Notes under the pieces: generated by a model
Database searches by the model: none
Seen by the model: the letters and a program-made list of their open reading frames with translations, nothing else
Told to the model about the DNA's origin: nothing
DNA from: an uncultured Collinsella sp.
GTDB taxonomy: Bacteria > Actinomycetota > Coriobacteriia > Coriobacteriales > Coriobacteriaceae
DNA: 64,000 bases
Assembly (NCBI GenBank): GCA_958445895.1
Contig: CAUCTV010000001.1
Location: forward strand, 1-64,000
Direction of reading: 5' to 3'
Translations under genes and position numbers: made by a program
Shown here: positions 8,044-15,799 of the stretch, in pieces
Position numbering within the stretch: position 1 is the stretch's first letter
How the letters are laid out: every line of letters starts with the position of its first letter

Positions 8044-8526
8044 ATGCCACGAACGCTCTTTATTGATGCAGACGCCTGCCCGGTCACGCGCGAGTCGATT
8101 GACTGCGCGCGGCGGGCGGGCGTCGCCGTTGTTATCGCCGGCAACAGCACGCAAAACCTGGAACGGCACATTCGCCGCGACGACCCGCGCGATGCCGAGC
8201 ACGCGCGACGCGGCTTTTGGGTCACGACGCTCGACGTGAGCGTGGGCGCCGACAGCGCCGACTTTGCCATTGTCGAACGCCTGCAGGCGGGCGACGTGGT
8301 CGTGACGCAGGACATTGGCTTGGCGAGCATGGTGCTCGGGCGCGATGCCGCCGCTATCGGTGTGCGCGGGCGCGTCTACGACAAAGCGACCATCGACATG
8401 CAGCTGTTTATTCGCCACGAGGAAAAGAAGGTGCGCCGCGCCGGCGGACGCACTCGCGGGCCGGCGGCATTTACCAGCGAAGACCGCGCCCGCTTTAAAC
8501 GCAACCTCACCGAGCTGCTGCGCTAA
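8044..8526 (+). CDS. YaiI/YqxD family (DUF188) protein
   Basis: 160 residues. It starts MPRTLFIDADACPV, the hallmark of the DUF188 family, followed by VVVIAGNSTQN, VSVGADSADFAIVERLQAGDVVVTQDIGLA and the C-terminal RAGGRTRGPAAFTSEDRARF, all conserved. The fold is related to PIN/NYN-type ribonucleases, with aspartates in FIDADA and VTQDIGL as possible metal ligands, but no function is established. It directly abuts the DUF308 gene. Confidence 0.9.
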   Translation: MPRTLFIDADACPVTRESIDCARRAGVAVVIAGNSTQNLERHIRRDDPRDAEHARRGFWVTTLDVSVGADSADFAIVERLQAGDVVVTQDIGLASMVLGRDAAAIGVRGRVYDKATIDMQLFIRHEEKKVRRAGGRTRGPAAFTSEDRARFKRNLTELLR

Positions 8527-8529
8527 CCA

Positions 8530-8632
8530 AGGTAGATTTTTGGGACATGTCCGGAAATCTACCTATTTGTTTTGTCGGCGGGGAATGCCCTGGTCACAGA
8601 GGTAGATCGTAAGACATGTCCCAATAATCTAC
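8530..8632. repeat. Two adjacent palindromic repeats with GGACATGTCC core
   Basis: GGTAGATTTTTGGGACATGTC...AAATCTACC near 8532-8564 forms an imperfect hairpin. A second degenerate unit (GGTAGATCGTAAGACATGTC...AATCTAC) follows at about 8602-8634. They fill the gap between convergent genes and may act as terminators. Confidence 0.55.
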
Positions 8633-9721
8633 TTAGAGGCCAAAGGCGGAAAGGATGAGACCCCAGCCCGCGCCGATGACGTACATCATAATCAGGAACA
8701 CGGCATTTTCGCGGGCGCTGCGGTTGGTGCGGAACAGCACCAGATAACCCACGCCGGCGGAAATGAGCGTGCCGGCGAGCATCGGGGCCAGCTGCAGCGC
8801 GCCTTCCAGGTACAGTTGCGTGATGACGACGCTGGCCGAGCAGTTGGGGATCAGGCCGACGAGTGCCGAGCCCAGGACCGCAAGCGTCTCGTTGCCGCGC
8901 AGGAACTGCTCGATTGCGGACTCGCCGAACGTCTCGAGCACGGCAACCAGAATCAGCGTCACCAGGAAAATGAATACCGATACCTGCACGGTGTGGGAGA
9001 TGGTGCTGCGGATAATCGACAGGACAGGCGTCCCTTCGTGGGAATGGGAGTGACCGTGACCATCATGGTGTTCATATTCGCCCTCATGACCGTGATCGTG
9101 GCCATGTCCGTGTTCGTGCTCGTCCTCGTCTTCATCACAACCGCAATGGTCGCGCTCGCACAACTCGTGGATGTGGTCGGCGCTCACGCCCGCCTCGGCC
9201 ACCTCGTCGATGATGTCACCGCCGCTGTGGTCGTCATGCGCGCAGTTAACGTGCGCCGGATTGACAGTGGTCCCCAACACGGTACGACGAATCGCCGCAT
9301 GCGCGCGGGCGTTGCGACGCAGACCGCGAATGGCGGCATCTACGATAAAGCCCGTGACCAGTGCGATAAGCGCTTTCGAAGCCAAAAGCATCGCCATAGT
9401 CTGCACGGGAACCTGCTCGGCAAGTAGCAGCGGCAGCATCTCGTCGGAGGTCGAAAGGAACACCGCCACCAACGTGCCCAAGGTCACGACACGGCCGGCG
9501 TACAGCGTTGCTGCCATGGCCGAAAATCCGCACTGCGGCACAATGCCCAGCAGCGAGCCAACCACGGGACCCGCAGCGCCGGCGCGCTTGATAGCGCCGT
9601 TGACGCGGTCGCCCGCAACGTGCTCAAGTGTCTCGAGAGCAAGATACGTCACCAACAAAAACGGCACCAGCGACAGCGTGTCCTTGCCGGCGTCGAGCAG
9701 AATATCAATCAGTAAATCCAT
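8633..9721 (-). CDS. Putative 10-TM heavy-metal exporter (ArsP_2/DUF2899 type) with His-rich loop
   Basis: 362 residues. Two halves of hydrophobic helices each contain a matching P-x-C motif: GIVPQCGFSA (~59-68) and GLIPNCSASV (~290), as expected for an internally duplicated permease. Between them lies a cytosolic or periplasmic loop (~185-235) packed with His, Asp, Glu and Cys (DHCGCDEDEDEHEHGHGHDH), a likely metal-binding segment. The order of features matches the putative 10-TM heavy-metal exporter family. The metal is not readable; Zn, Mn or Ni are all possible. A 22-bp palindrome at 9811-9832 lies between this gene and the divergent exonuclease. Confidence 0.75.
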   Translation of the reverse strand: MDLLIDILLDAGKDTLSLVPFLLVTYLALETLEHVAGDRVNGAIKRAGAAGPVVGSLLGIVPQCGFSAMAATLYAGRVVTLGTLVAVFLSTSDEMLPLLLAEQVPVQTMAMLLASKALIALVTGFIVDAAIRGLRRNARAHAAIRRTVLGTTVNPAHVNCAHDDHSGGDIIDEVAEAGVSADHIHELCERDHCGCDEDEDEHEHGHGHDHGHEGEYEHHDGHGHSHSHEGTPVLSIIRSTISHTVQVSVFIFLVTLILVAVLETFGESAIEQFLRGNETLAVLGSALVGLIPNCSASVVITQLYLEGALQLAPMLAGTLISAGVGYLVLFRTNRSARENAVFLIMMYVIGAGWGLILSAFGL

Positions 9722-9810
9722 GACGGATGGAACCTTTCGTGTCTTTCGGCAGCATTGTAAAAGTCCTAGCGGTCAACTAGGGTATTGTAGTTGTCCCGGG
9801 CGCGGTGCCA

Positions 9811-9832
9811 ATAGTTGCCCATGGTAAACTAT
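9811..9832. promoter_or_regulatory. 22-bp imperfect palindrome, candidate operator
   Basis: ATAGTTGCCC/ATGGTAAACTAT is 18/22 self-complementary. Its position in the divergent promoter region of the metal exporter suggests an operator, possibly for a DtxR/MntR-type regulator such as the one at 15800-16189 (inference). Confidence 0.35.
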
Positions 9833-9892
9833 CATCTCGCCACAACTCAGTAACCCCGAGCCGCGCGACGCGGCCCGTCCAAGGAGCAGCCT

Positions 9893-10861
9893 ATGAACGT
9901 TTCGCAAGCACTTGAATACGAGCGCCAGCCGTTTATTCCCATGTTTATCTATGGCGACCACGGTGCCATGGAGTCCGAACGCCAGAAGGGCGAAGAGGCC
10001 CTCAAGGTGCTCGAGACCGAGTATTTTACTGCCGAGGACGACCCCGGCTTCGACTTTGCCACCGTGCGCGACCTGGCCGACCGCAACCGCGACCTTTGCG
10101 ACCAGATTGGGGAGGCACGCCTGCGCAATGTGACGCCCGCGACGCTCTCGCGCGGCCTGTCCGACGCCGACACCTGCGCCGCCATCGGCAAAATGCAAAA
10201 GCGCACCGCCGCGTCCGTTATGCGCGAGATCCGCGGTGACCGCGACGCGCTCGGCGTGGCCTACGCCCGCAAGCCCATCCAGGGCACCGTGCTCGGTGTC
10301 GACATCGAGACCACCGGCCGTGCACCCGAACGCGGTTATATCATCAACGTCGGCTGGGAGATCATGGAACTCACCAGCGACGCCATCCCGCACGACGCCG
10401 AGGCGCACTACTGTGGCCTGCCCGACATCTACCGCGGCGAGGATGTACCGCTGTCGAATATCCACCACATCACCTGGAACGACATCGACGGCAAAAAGCC
10501 GTTCCGCGAGAACAAGGAACTGCAGAAGCAGCTGCTCAAGCTCATGAAGAAGTACCCGTACATGGCACACAACGCCGCGTTTGAGGACAGCTGGTTCAAG
10601 ATCCACCTGGACGGCTACGCCGAGGCACGCCGCGCGGGTAAGATCATCGTCATCGACTCGCGCCAGATCTGCCGCAGCCTGGACGCCGACGTGCGCTCGC
10701 TCCCCCGCGAGTCCGCCCCCGCCGCGCTCGAGAACTGGGCACGCCGTCGCGGCACCCTCGCGCCCGACGCCAACGAGCAGCATCTGGGTCTGGACGACAC
10801 CGACCTCATGCTCCGCACGGTACAGGCCGAGTTCAACCTCAAGAACCTATTCGCGAAATAG
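9893..10861 (+). CDS. DnaQ-like 3'-5' exonuclease domain protein
   Basis: 322 residues, with AAGGAG before the ATG. The N-terminal ~130 residues are unassigned and helical. The exonuclease domain then shows the three Exo motifs of the DEDDh group: GVDIETTGRAPERGYIIN (DxE), YMAHNAAFEDSWF (second Asp region) and EQHLGLDDTDLM (His and last Asp). It is related to the DnaQ epsilon subunit and RNase T and probably degrades single-stranded DNA or RNA. It is not fused to a polymerase or helicase. No operon partner. Confidence 0.85.
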   Translation: MNVSQALEYERQPFIPMFIYGDHGAMESERQKGEEALKVLETEYFTAEDDPGFDFATVRDLADRNRDLCDQIGEARLRNVTPATLSRGLSDADTCAAIGKMQKRTAASVMREIRGDRDALGVAYARKPIQGTVLGVDIETTGRAPERGYIINVGWEIMELTSDAIPHDAEAHYCGLPDIYRGEDVPLSNIHHITWNDIDGKKPFRENKELQKQLLKLMKKYPYMAHNAAFEDSWFKIHLDGYAEARRAGKIIVIDSRQICRSLDADVRSLPRESAPAALENWARRRGTLAPDANEQHLGLDDTDLMLRTVQAEFNLKNLFAK

Positions 10862-11210
10862 CAACGCCTGCGACAAACACTGCTTGCTCACGAGCGGCCT
10901 CGCAGCGGGAAACACCGCAGCGGGGCCGCCCTACGTTCCACAGATAGATCTGCCATCACAAATTCTGAACCCTCATTTTGAACGATTTCGGCCAATTCCC
11001 GACACGTAATTCGTTGTCGGATGGCGATGCATCGATATCAAATGTGCAGCAATTGAGTTTTTATATGCTATAGCTAAGCTGCGATAACATTGATTTTAGG
11101 CGTGCCAACCCATAATTGCGTCAAGCTTTTGGACAGCATTTGGTTAGGCCCCTAAAACGACTTTCCCACTCAGCGCCATCAACACGGCATTAGCTGACAC
11201 GATATATACC
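10862..11210. other. Intergenic region, GC-rich hairpin then AT-rich tract
   Basis: The first 80 bases hold an imperfect GC-rich hairpin (about 10891-10933) that could end transcription of the exonuclease. From about 10970 to 11210 base composition drops sharply in GC up to the start of the AbiEi-like gene B. No ORF or known RNA was recognised. Confidence 0.4.
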
Positions 11211-12401
11211 ATGAGTATCGTATTGTCACATACCACTGCAAAAGCGGTCTACCAGGCCGCGCATTCGGCGTCTGCGAAAGACACCGAGCCCTGTAACCCT
11301 GCCGCGATTTACGGATCATGTCCCACCGGAACGCTCCTTGACGCAGCCGCAGAATGGCTCACCAAACACGATGTTTCCCCTGACGCAAATGATTGCCTCG
11401 AGGTAATGGTATTTGATCGCAGGAATGCGCGCTATGCAATGAACTGTCAATGCCACGTTTCGTCAAAACGATTCTCGAACTCACGCTTTATAGAGCTCAA
11501 AGATGGCATCTTCATTGTTGGCGTTGAGCTTTGCGCACTTCAGGCCGCCACCTATCTCCCTTTTCGCGAACTGGTGGAGTACTACTTTGAATTGTGCGGC
11601 GTTTACTCCCTTGGAACCGGCTCTTCCACCTCTTATAACGAGCGTTTCGCGCTCACCTCGACCGAGAGGTTGAAACAGTTCTTTAATTCCATTACCAGAT
11701 GCGACGGTCTGGCCCTTGCCCGAAAGGCGATCCAATGTGTGCGCGACGGATGCCGGTCTCCTATGGAAACGGCCTTTGTCATGATGCTAACGCTGCCCAA
11801 AAGCGAAGGAGGGCTTGGTATTAAGGGAATTGAGACCGATTACGAGGTGCAGGTCACCGCTGCCGCAAAGAATCTCACGAGACGCAAAAAGTTCTTTATG
11901 GATGCGTATCTAAAGAAATCTCGCACAGACATTGAATACAACGGGTTTTATCATGACGCGGAAGAAGACCGCGCCATCGATGAGGAGCGCAAGAATGCGC
12001 TTGCGTCCATGGGATACGGAATCATCACCGTCAGTCGTTATTCCTTTATGCATGCCAGCGCTTTCGTTAGGGTCATGGAGGCGATCCAACGGAAAGAGGG
12101 CATACGCCCCTCGCGTCTGCCAAAAGACTTTCAAATCATGCAAGAGGACCTGAGACAGTTTGTGCTCAGAAGGTTTATAGAAGAGAAAAAGCGAATTCAG
12201 AAGCAGCTTCGCCAGGATTCCGAAGATCGTCAACGAATCGACCTCGAAAAAGCAACACTCGAAGGTATCACGCTGGATGACCCGACAATAAATGAAGTTC
12301 CGGCAATCGATGACATGCAGACTGTCGAATCCGACAGCCCATCATTTGCCCAAATAAGCAGCCTCGCGCCCGAGGGCAGAATCTTCGGGGCCGGAAGCTA
12401 G
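11211..12401 (+). CDS. AbiEi-like protein with C-terminal PD-(D/E)XK (DUF559/Vsr-type) fold, copy B
   Basis: 396 residues. The N-terminal ~140 residues end with IVGVELCALQAATYLPF and YYFELCGVYSL, which align by position with blocks in the gene at 1974-3023. The nuclease-fold part reads CRSPMETAFVMML (E186), FFMDAYL (D231), TDIEYNGFYHD (E242, H248), then EERKNALASMGYGIITVSRYSF. This S-x-E / D / E-x-x-G-x-x-H / R / GY series is the DUF559/Vsr pattern. A ~100-residue charged, partly coiled-coil tail (EEKKRIQKQLRQDSEDRQRI) is extra compared with copy A. Its codon use and flanks are richer in AT than neighbours, suggesting horizontal acquisition. Function unknown. Confidence 0.65.
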   Translation: MSIVLSHTTAKAVYQAAHSASAKDTEPCNPAAIYGSCPTGTLLDAAAEWLTKHDVSPDANDCLEVMVFDRRNARYAMNCQCHVSSKRFSNSRFIELKDGIFIVGVELCALQAATYLPFRELVEYYFELCGVYSLGTGSSTSYNERFALTSTERLKQFFNSITRCDGLALARKAIQCVRDGCRSPMETAFVMMLTLPKSEGGLGIKGIETDYEVQVTAAAKNLTRRKKFFMDAYLKKSRTDIEYNGFYHDAEEDRAIDEERKNALASMGYGIITVSRYSFMHASAFVRVMEAIQRKEGIRPSRLPKDFQIMQEDLRQFVLRRFIEEKKRIQKQLRQDSEDRQRIDLEKATLEGITLDDPTINEVPAIDDMQTVESDSPSFAQISSLAPEGRIFGAGS

Positions 12402-12431
12402 ACCGGCTAACAAGGTGGGTACCCTAGCGAT

Positions 12432-12644
12432 GTGCAAAATTGCGAGTATTCAGCAGGGTCGGCCCTCCAGCACCCACAAGTTAATCCAAATGAGAAACAA
12501 AAACGCTATCGAACGGGAACGTTAGGCAACATTTGAGGAAGACCTTGTCTGTTGACCGCCCTTGGATAACTCTTGAGCGGCTTTATTTGGCCTAGAATAG
12601 ATTAACGGACCCCCTATAGTTGCAGAATACTCCAATTTTTGCAC
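12432..12644. repeat. Putative small element bounded by 24-bp imperfect inverted repeats
   Basis: GTGCAAAATTGCGAGTATTC at 12432 and its near reverse complement at 12621-12644 match at 20 of 24 positions. The 213-bp span has no convincing gene. It could be a MITE-like remnant or a structured RNA. Confidence 0.35.
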
Positions 12645-12750
12645 GGCGCGGGGGCACCCACCCCGGCATCGGCTATCAAAACAGCTCAGTCCGGAATCTC
12701 GTCCACTATTCTCCATCATTTTGTGCGACGAATTACCTGAACGTCATTGA

Positions 12751-12773
12751 CATATGAACATGCGCTCATATAA
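12751..12773. promoter_or_regulatory. ArsR-family operator 1 (upstream of repressor gene)
   Basis: CATATGAACATGCGCTCATA and three further bases form a 23-bp site that is the exact reverse complement of operator 2 at 12785-12807. The TATGAACA...TCATATA pattern is the classic SmtB/CadC/ZiaR-type site. Confidence 0.75.
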
Positions 12774-12784
12774 TTGGAAATAAG

Positions 12785-12807
12785 TTATATGAGCGCATGT
12801 TCATATG
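12785..12807. promoter_or_regulatory. ArsR-family operator 2 (upstream of repressor gene)
   Basis: Perfect inverted copy of operator 1, separated from it by 11 bases and ending just before the GAAAGGA ribosome binding site of the repressor gene. A repressor bound here would block its own transcription. Confidence 0.75.
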
Positions 12808-12820
12808 AAAGGATATTGCA

Positions 12821-13186
12821 ATGAGCATCCGCGGCGACGAAACGAAACCCGACATCGAGGCCACCGAGCCCGTGATCCCCACCACCTGCTCGCCCGAGGA
12901 CCTTCCCGACGAGGAGCTTCTCTACGACCTTGCCGACCTGTTCAAGGTCTTCAGCGACACCACACGCATCAAGATCCTCTATGCCCTCATGGGCCGCGAG
13001 CTCTGCGTGGCTGACATCGCCGAAGCGACCGCAACCTCGCAGTCGGCAGTATCGCACCAGCTGCGCACGCTTAAGCAGTCGCACCTGGTCAAGTTCCGCC
13101 GCGACGGCCGCAACATTCTCTACTCGCTCGCCGACGATCACGTCTACACCATGCTTAACCAGGGCATGAGCCATATCTGCGAATAG
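12821..13186 (+). CDS. ArsR/SmtB-family metalloregulatory repressor (Zn/Cd type)
   Basis: 121 residues. Winged helix: ELLYDLADLFKVFSDTTRIKIL, then the recognition helix SQSAVSHQLRTL and the wing LVKFRRDGRNILYSL. The C-terminal helix shows D105, H107, H118 and E121, exactly the D-x-H-x10-H-x2-E spacing of the alpha5 zinc site in SmtB/CzrA. C62 in RELCVADIA sits where alpha3/alpha3N cysteines of CadC-type sensors lie, and C23 is near the N-terminus, so Cd/Pb sensing is also possible. It should release its operators when metal binds, derepressing itself, the HMA protein and the ATPase. GAAAGGA at 12807-12813 precedes the start. Confidence 0.92.
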   Translation: MSIRGDETKPDIEATEPVIPTTCSPEDLPDEELLYDLADLFKVFSDTTRIKILYALMGRELCVADIAEATATSQSAVSHQLRTLKQSHLVKFRRDGRNILYSLADDHVYTMLNQGMSHICE

Positions 13187-13249
13187 CAATCACCCACGGT
13201 ATCAGCGCGGCCGGCACCCAGACCGCTAACACAGGGAAAGGAACCCACC

Positions 13250-13468
13250 ATGAAAAAGCAGTTCAAGCTCGACGAGATCGATTGCGCCAACTGCGCGCGC
13301 GAGCTTCAGGACGAACTTGCCAAGCTCGAGGGCGTCAAGTCCGTTTCGGTCAACTTTATGACCCAGAAGCTGACGCTCGAGGCCGACGACGCCAAGTTCG
13401 ACGAGGTCCTGGACCGCGTCGTTGAGTTCACCGCCGACGCCGAGCCGGACTGCGAGATCATTCTCTAA
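13250..13468 (+). CDS. Heavy-metal-associated (HMA) domain protein
   Basis: 72 residues, one ferredoxin-like HMA domain. The metal site is IDCANC (C12, C15). GVKSVSVNFMTQKLTLEAD completes the beta-alpha-beta core. In many CadA/ZntA ATPases this domain is fused to the N-terminus; here it is a separate small gene between repressor and ATPase, so it probably acts as a soluble chaperone or as a detached regulatory domain of the pump. The acidic C-terminus (DAEPDCEIIL) carries another Cys. AGGGAAAGGA precedes the ATG. Confidence 0.9.
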   Translation: MKKQFKLDEIDCANCARELQDELAKLEGVKSVSVNFMTQKLTLEADDAKFDEVLDRVVEFTADAEPDCEIIL

Positions 13469-13523
13469 CCCGCGCATACGTTGACCTGCGAGGCCGCGCT
13501 TGCCGCGGCCTTTGCTCGCGAAA

Positions 13524-13544
13524 TTATATGAGCGAGTGTTCATA
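13524..13544. promoter_or_regulatory. ArsR-family operator 3 (upstream of P-type ATPase)
   Basis: TTATATGAGCGAGTGTTCAT plus one base, differing from operator 2 at two positions only. It lies 24 bases before the ATPase start and shows that the pump gene has its own regulated promoter. Confidence 0.75.
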
Positions 13545-13567
13545 AACTCAAATGAGAGGTTTGAATC

Positions 13568-15520
13568 ATGACAGCCGCCGATCCCAAAAAGAAAAAGAAG
13601 AAGCGCAAGAAGAAAGAGTCCCTTGAGCATAAGCGCAACCGCATCCTGGTAGCACTGGGCATTTTTGCCGTTGTTTATGCCCTCGACGAGCTCGGCGCCC
13701 TCGCTATCGCATTTGGGGAGCCCGGCAACATCTACGCCAGCTTTGTGCTGTTCCTCGTGCCGTTTTTGATTGCCGGCTACGACGTACTGCAAAAGGCATT
13801 CAATAACATCCGCCGCGGCAAGGCCTTCGACGAGAGCTTCCTCATGGCCGTCGCGACCATCGGCGCGTTTGCCATGGTGCTCTTCCCCGACACCGACCCG
13901 CACATGGCCGAAGGTGCCGCTGTCATGCTGTTCTACCAGGTCGGCGAGCTGTTCCAGGCATACGCCGTGGGCAAGAGCCGCAAGTCGATCAGTGCCATGA
14001 TGGACATCGCGCCCGACTACGCTAACGTCGAGCAGACCGACGGCACGCTCGAGCAGGTCTTCCCCGATGACATCACCGTCGGCACCGTCATCGTCGTCAA
14101 GCCCGGCGAGCGCGTGCCCATCGACGGCGTTATCGTCGAGGGCGAGACGCAACTCGACACCGCCGCGCTCACGGGAGAGTCGGTCCCCCGCCCGGCCAAA
14201 ACCGGAGACGATATCATCAGCGGCTGCATCAACATGACGGGCCTCATCCACGTGCGCACCACTAAGCCATTTGGCGAATCCACCGTCGCTCGTGTCCTAG
14301 AGCTCGTGGAAAACGCCAGCGAAAAGAAGGCACGTACCGAGAACTTCATCACGCGCTTTGCCCGCGTCTACACTCCCGCCGTCACTGGCGCCGCCGCGGT
14401 ACTCGCGCTCGGCGGCGGCCTGGTGACCGGCGCTTGGTCCGACTGGATCCTGCGCGGCCTGACCTTCCTCGTCGTCAGCTGCCCGTGCGCGCTGGTGATC
14501 AGCGTGCCGCTGAGCTTCTTTGGCGGCATCGGCGGCGCATCCAAGCTGGGCGTCCTTATCAAGGGTTCTAACTACCTCGAGACGCTCGCCGATGTGGACA
14601 CCGTCGTCTTCGACAAAACCGGCACCCTCACGAACGGCACATTCTCGGTCGTCGCGGTGCACCCCGAGGCAGGCTATACCGAGCAGTCGCTGCTCGAAGT
14701 CGCGGCCCTTGCCGAGTCGTTCTCCGACCATCCCATCGCGCAGTCGGTACGTACCGCCTTCCAGGGCGAGCTCGATCCCAAGCGCGTAACGGATTCCACT
14801 AATGACGCGGGCCACGGCGTGACGGCAACCATCGACGGCAAGCCCGTCGTCGTCGGCAACGCCAAGATGCTCGCCGCCACCGACATCGAAGCACCCAATT
14901 GCGAGGTCGTCGGCACCATTCTCCACGTGCTGGTCGATGGCATCTATGCCGGCCATATCGTCATCGCCGACACCGTCAAGGCCGATGCCGAGCAAACGAT
15001 TCGTGACCTGCACGCCGCCGGCGTTAAGCGCACCGTCATGCTCACGGGCGACCGCGGGGAAGTGGCGGCGTCCGTGGCCAAACAGCTCGGTCTCGACGAG
15101 TTCCATGCGCAGCTGTTGCCTGGTGACAAGGTCGAGCGCGTCGAGGCACTGCTCGCGGCCGAATCGGGCAAGGGCAAGCTCGCCTTTGTCGGCGACGGTA
15201 TCAACGACGCTCCTGTGCTTACGCGCGCCGATGTGGGCATTGCCATGGGCGCCATGGGCTCCGACGCCGCGATCGAGGCCGCCGACGTGGTGCTGATGGA
15301 CGACAAGCCGTCCAACATTTCCCGCGCGATCCGCGTGGCGCGCAAGACCATGACGATCGTTTGGCAGAACATAATCTTTGCGCTGGGCATTAAGCTGCTG
15401 ATTCTGGTGCTCGCGGCGCTCGGCATCGCCAATATGTGGCTTGCCGTCTTTGGCGACGTGGGCGTGGCGATCATCGCCATCCTGAACGCCATGCGCGCGA
15501 TGGGTGTCAAGAACCTGTAG
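13568..15520 (+). CDS. P1B-type heavy-metal-translocating ATPase (CadA/ZntA-like)
   Basis: 650 residues. It exports divalent metal (Zn, Cd, Pb) across the membrane. The N-terminus is a Lys-rich stretch (KKKKKKRKKKE) instead of an HMA domain; that domain is encoded separately just upstream. TGES marks the actuator domain, CPC (C305-P306-C307) in SCPCALVISVPLSFFGG the transmembrane metal site, DKTGT (D349) the phosphorylated Asp, HPIAQS the HP signature and GDGINDAP the hinge. The CPC with the following GGIGGASKLGVLIKGSNYLE is typical of the Zn/Cd/Pb subgroup rather than copper pumps. Operator 3 lies directly upstream and a huge palindrome directly downstream. Confidence 0.93.
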   Translation: MTAADPKKKKKKRKKKESLEHKRNRILVALGIFAVVYALDELGALAIAFGEPGNIYASFVLFLVPFLIAGYDVLQKAFNNIRRGKAFDESFLMAVATIGAFAMVLFPDTDPHMAEGAAVMLFYQVGELFQAYAVGKSRKSISAMMDIAPDYANVEQTDGTLEQVFPDDITVGTVIVVKPGERVPIDGVIVEGETQLDTAALTGESVPRPAKTGDDIISGCINMTGLIHVRTTKPFGESTVARVLELVENASEKKARTENFITRFARVYTPAVTGAAAVLALGGGLVTGAWSDWILRGLTFLVVSCPCALVISVPLSFFGGIGGASKLGVLIKGSNYLETLADVDTVVFDKTGTLTNGTFSVVAVHPEAGYTEQSLLEVAALAESFSDHPIAQSVRTAFQGELDPKRVTDSTNDAGHGVTATIDGKPVVVGNAKMLAATDIEAPNCEVVGTILHVLVDGIYAGHIVIADTVKADAEQTIRDLHAAGVKRTVMLTGDRGEVAASVAKQLGLDEFHAQLLPGDKVERVEALLAAESGKGKLAFVGDGINDAPVLTRADVGIAMGAMGSDAAIEAADVVLMDDKPSNISRAIRVARKTMTIVWQNIIFALGIKLLILVLAALGIANMWLAVFGDVGVAIIAILNAMRAMGVKNL

Positions 15521-15536
15521 CGCTCGTGGTCCCTCC

Positions 15537-15663
15537 GGCCGGGGCCGGGCTTGGTTTTGAAAACGTCCTCGCGCATGAGGCCCGTCTTTCCTGCTCCTGC
15601 GGAGCAACGGAAAGGCGGGCCTCGCGCTGCGGAGTGTTTTCAAAACCAAGCCCGGCCCCGGCC
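15537..15663. repeat. 127-bp nested palindrome downstream of the metal ATPase
   Basis: Perfect 28-bp outer arms at 15537-15564 and 15636-15663 enclose a second imperfect hairpin (GAGGCCCGTCTTTCC...GGAAAGGCGGGCCTC, 15577-15623). It starts 17 bases after the ATPase stop. No T-run follows, so it is unlike an ordinary terminator. It may be a REP/BIME-like element. Confidence 0.85.
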
Positions 15664-15799
15664 TGCATTGACACAGCTGGCGGTTCTTGGGCATCGCTTG
15701 CTGGCGGGGTTCCTTTGCTGAAATGGACTTGGCCGAAAGGGCCGCTGGTCCCGGTCGCTGGTTCGCGCTTTGCGTGAACTCCGCGCTACTGTGGGTCAG

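Noticed and set aside
9722..9892. yybP-ykoY manganese riboswitch before the metal exporter
   Set aside because: The conserved GGGGAGUA and CCGAAA-type segments are not present; only a DNA palindrome was seen.
12522..12719. 65-residue minus-strand frame in the gap before the ArsR gene
   Set aside because: No ribosome site, no recognisable family, and it overlaps the putative inverted-repeat element; judged non-coding.
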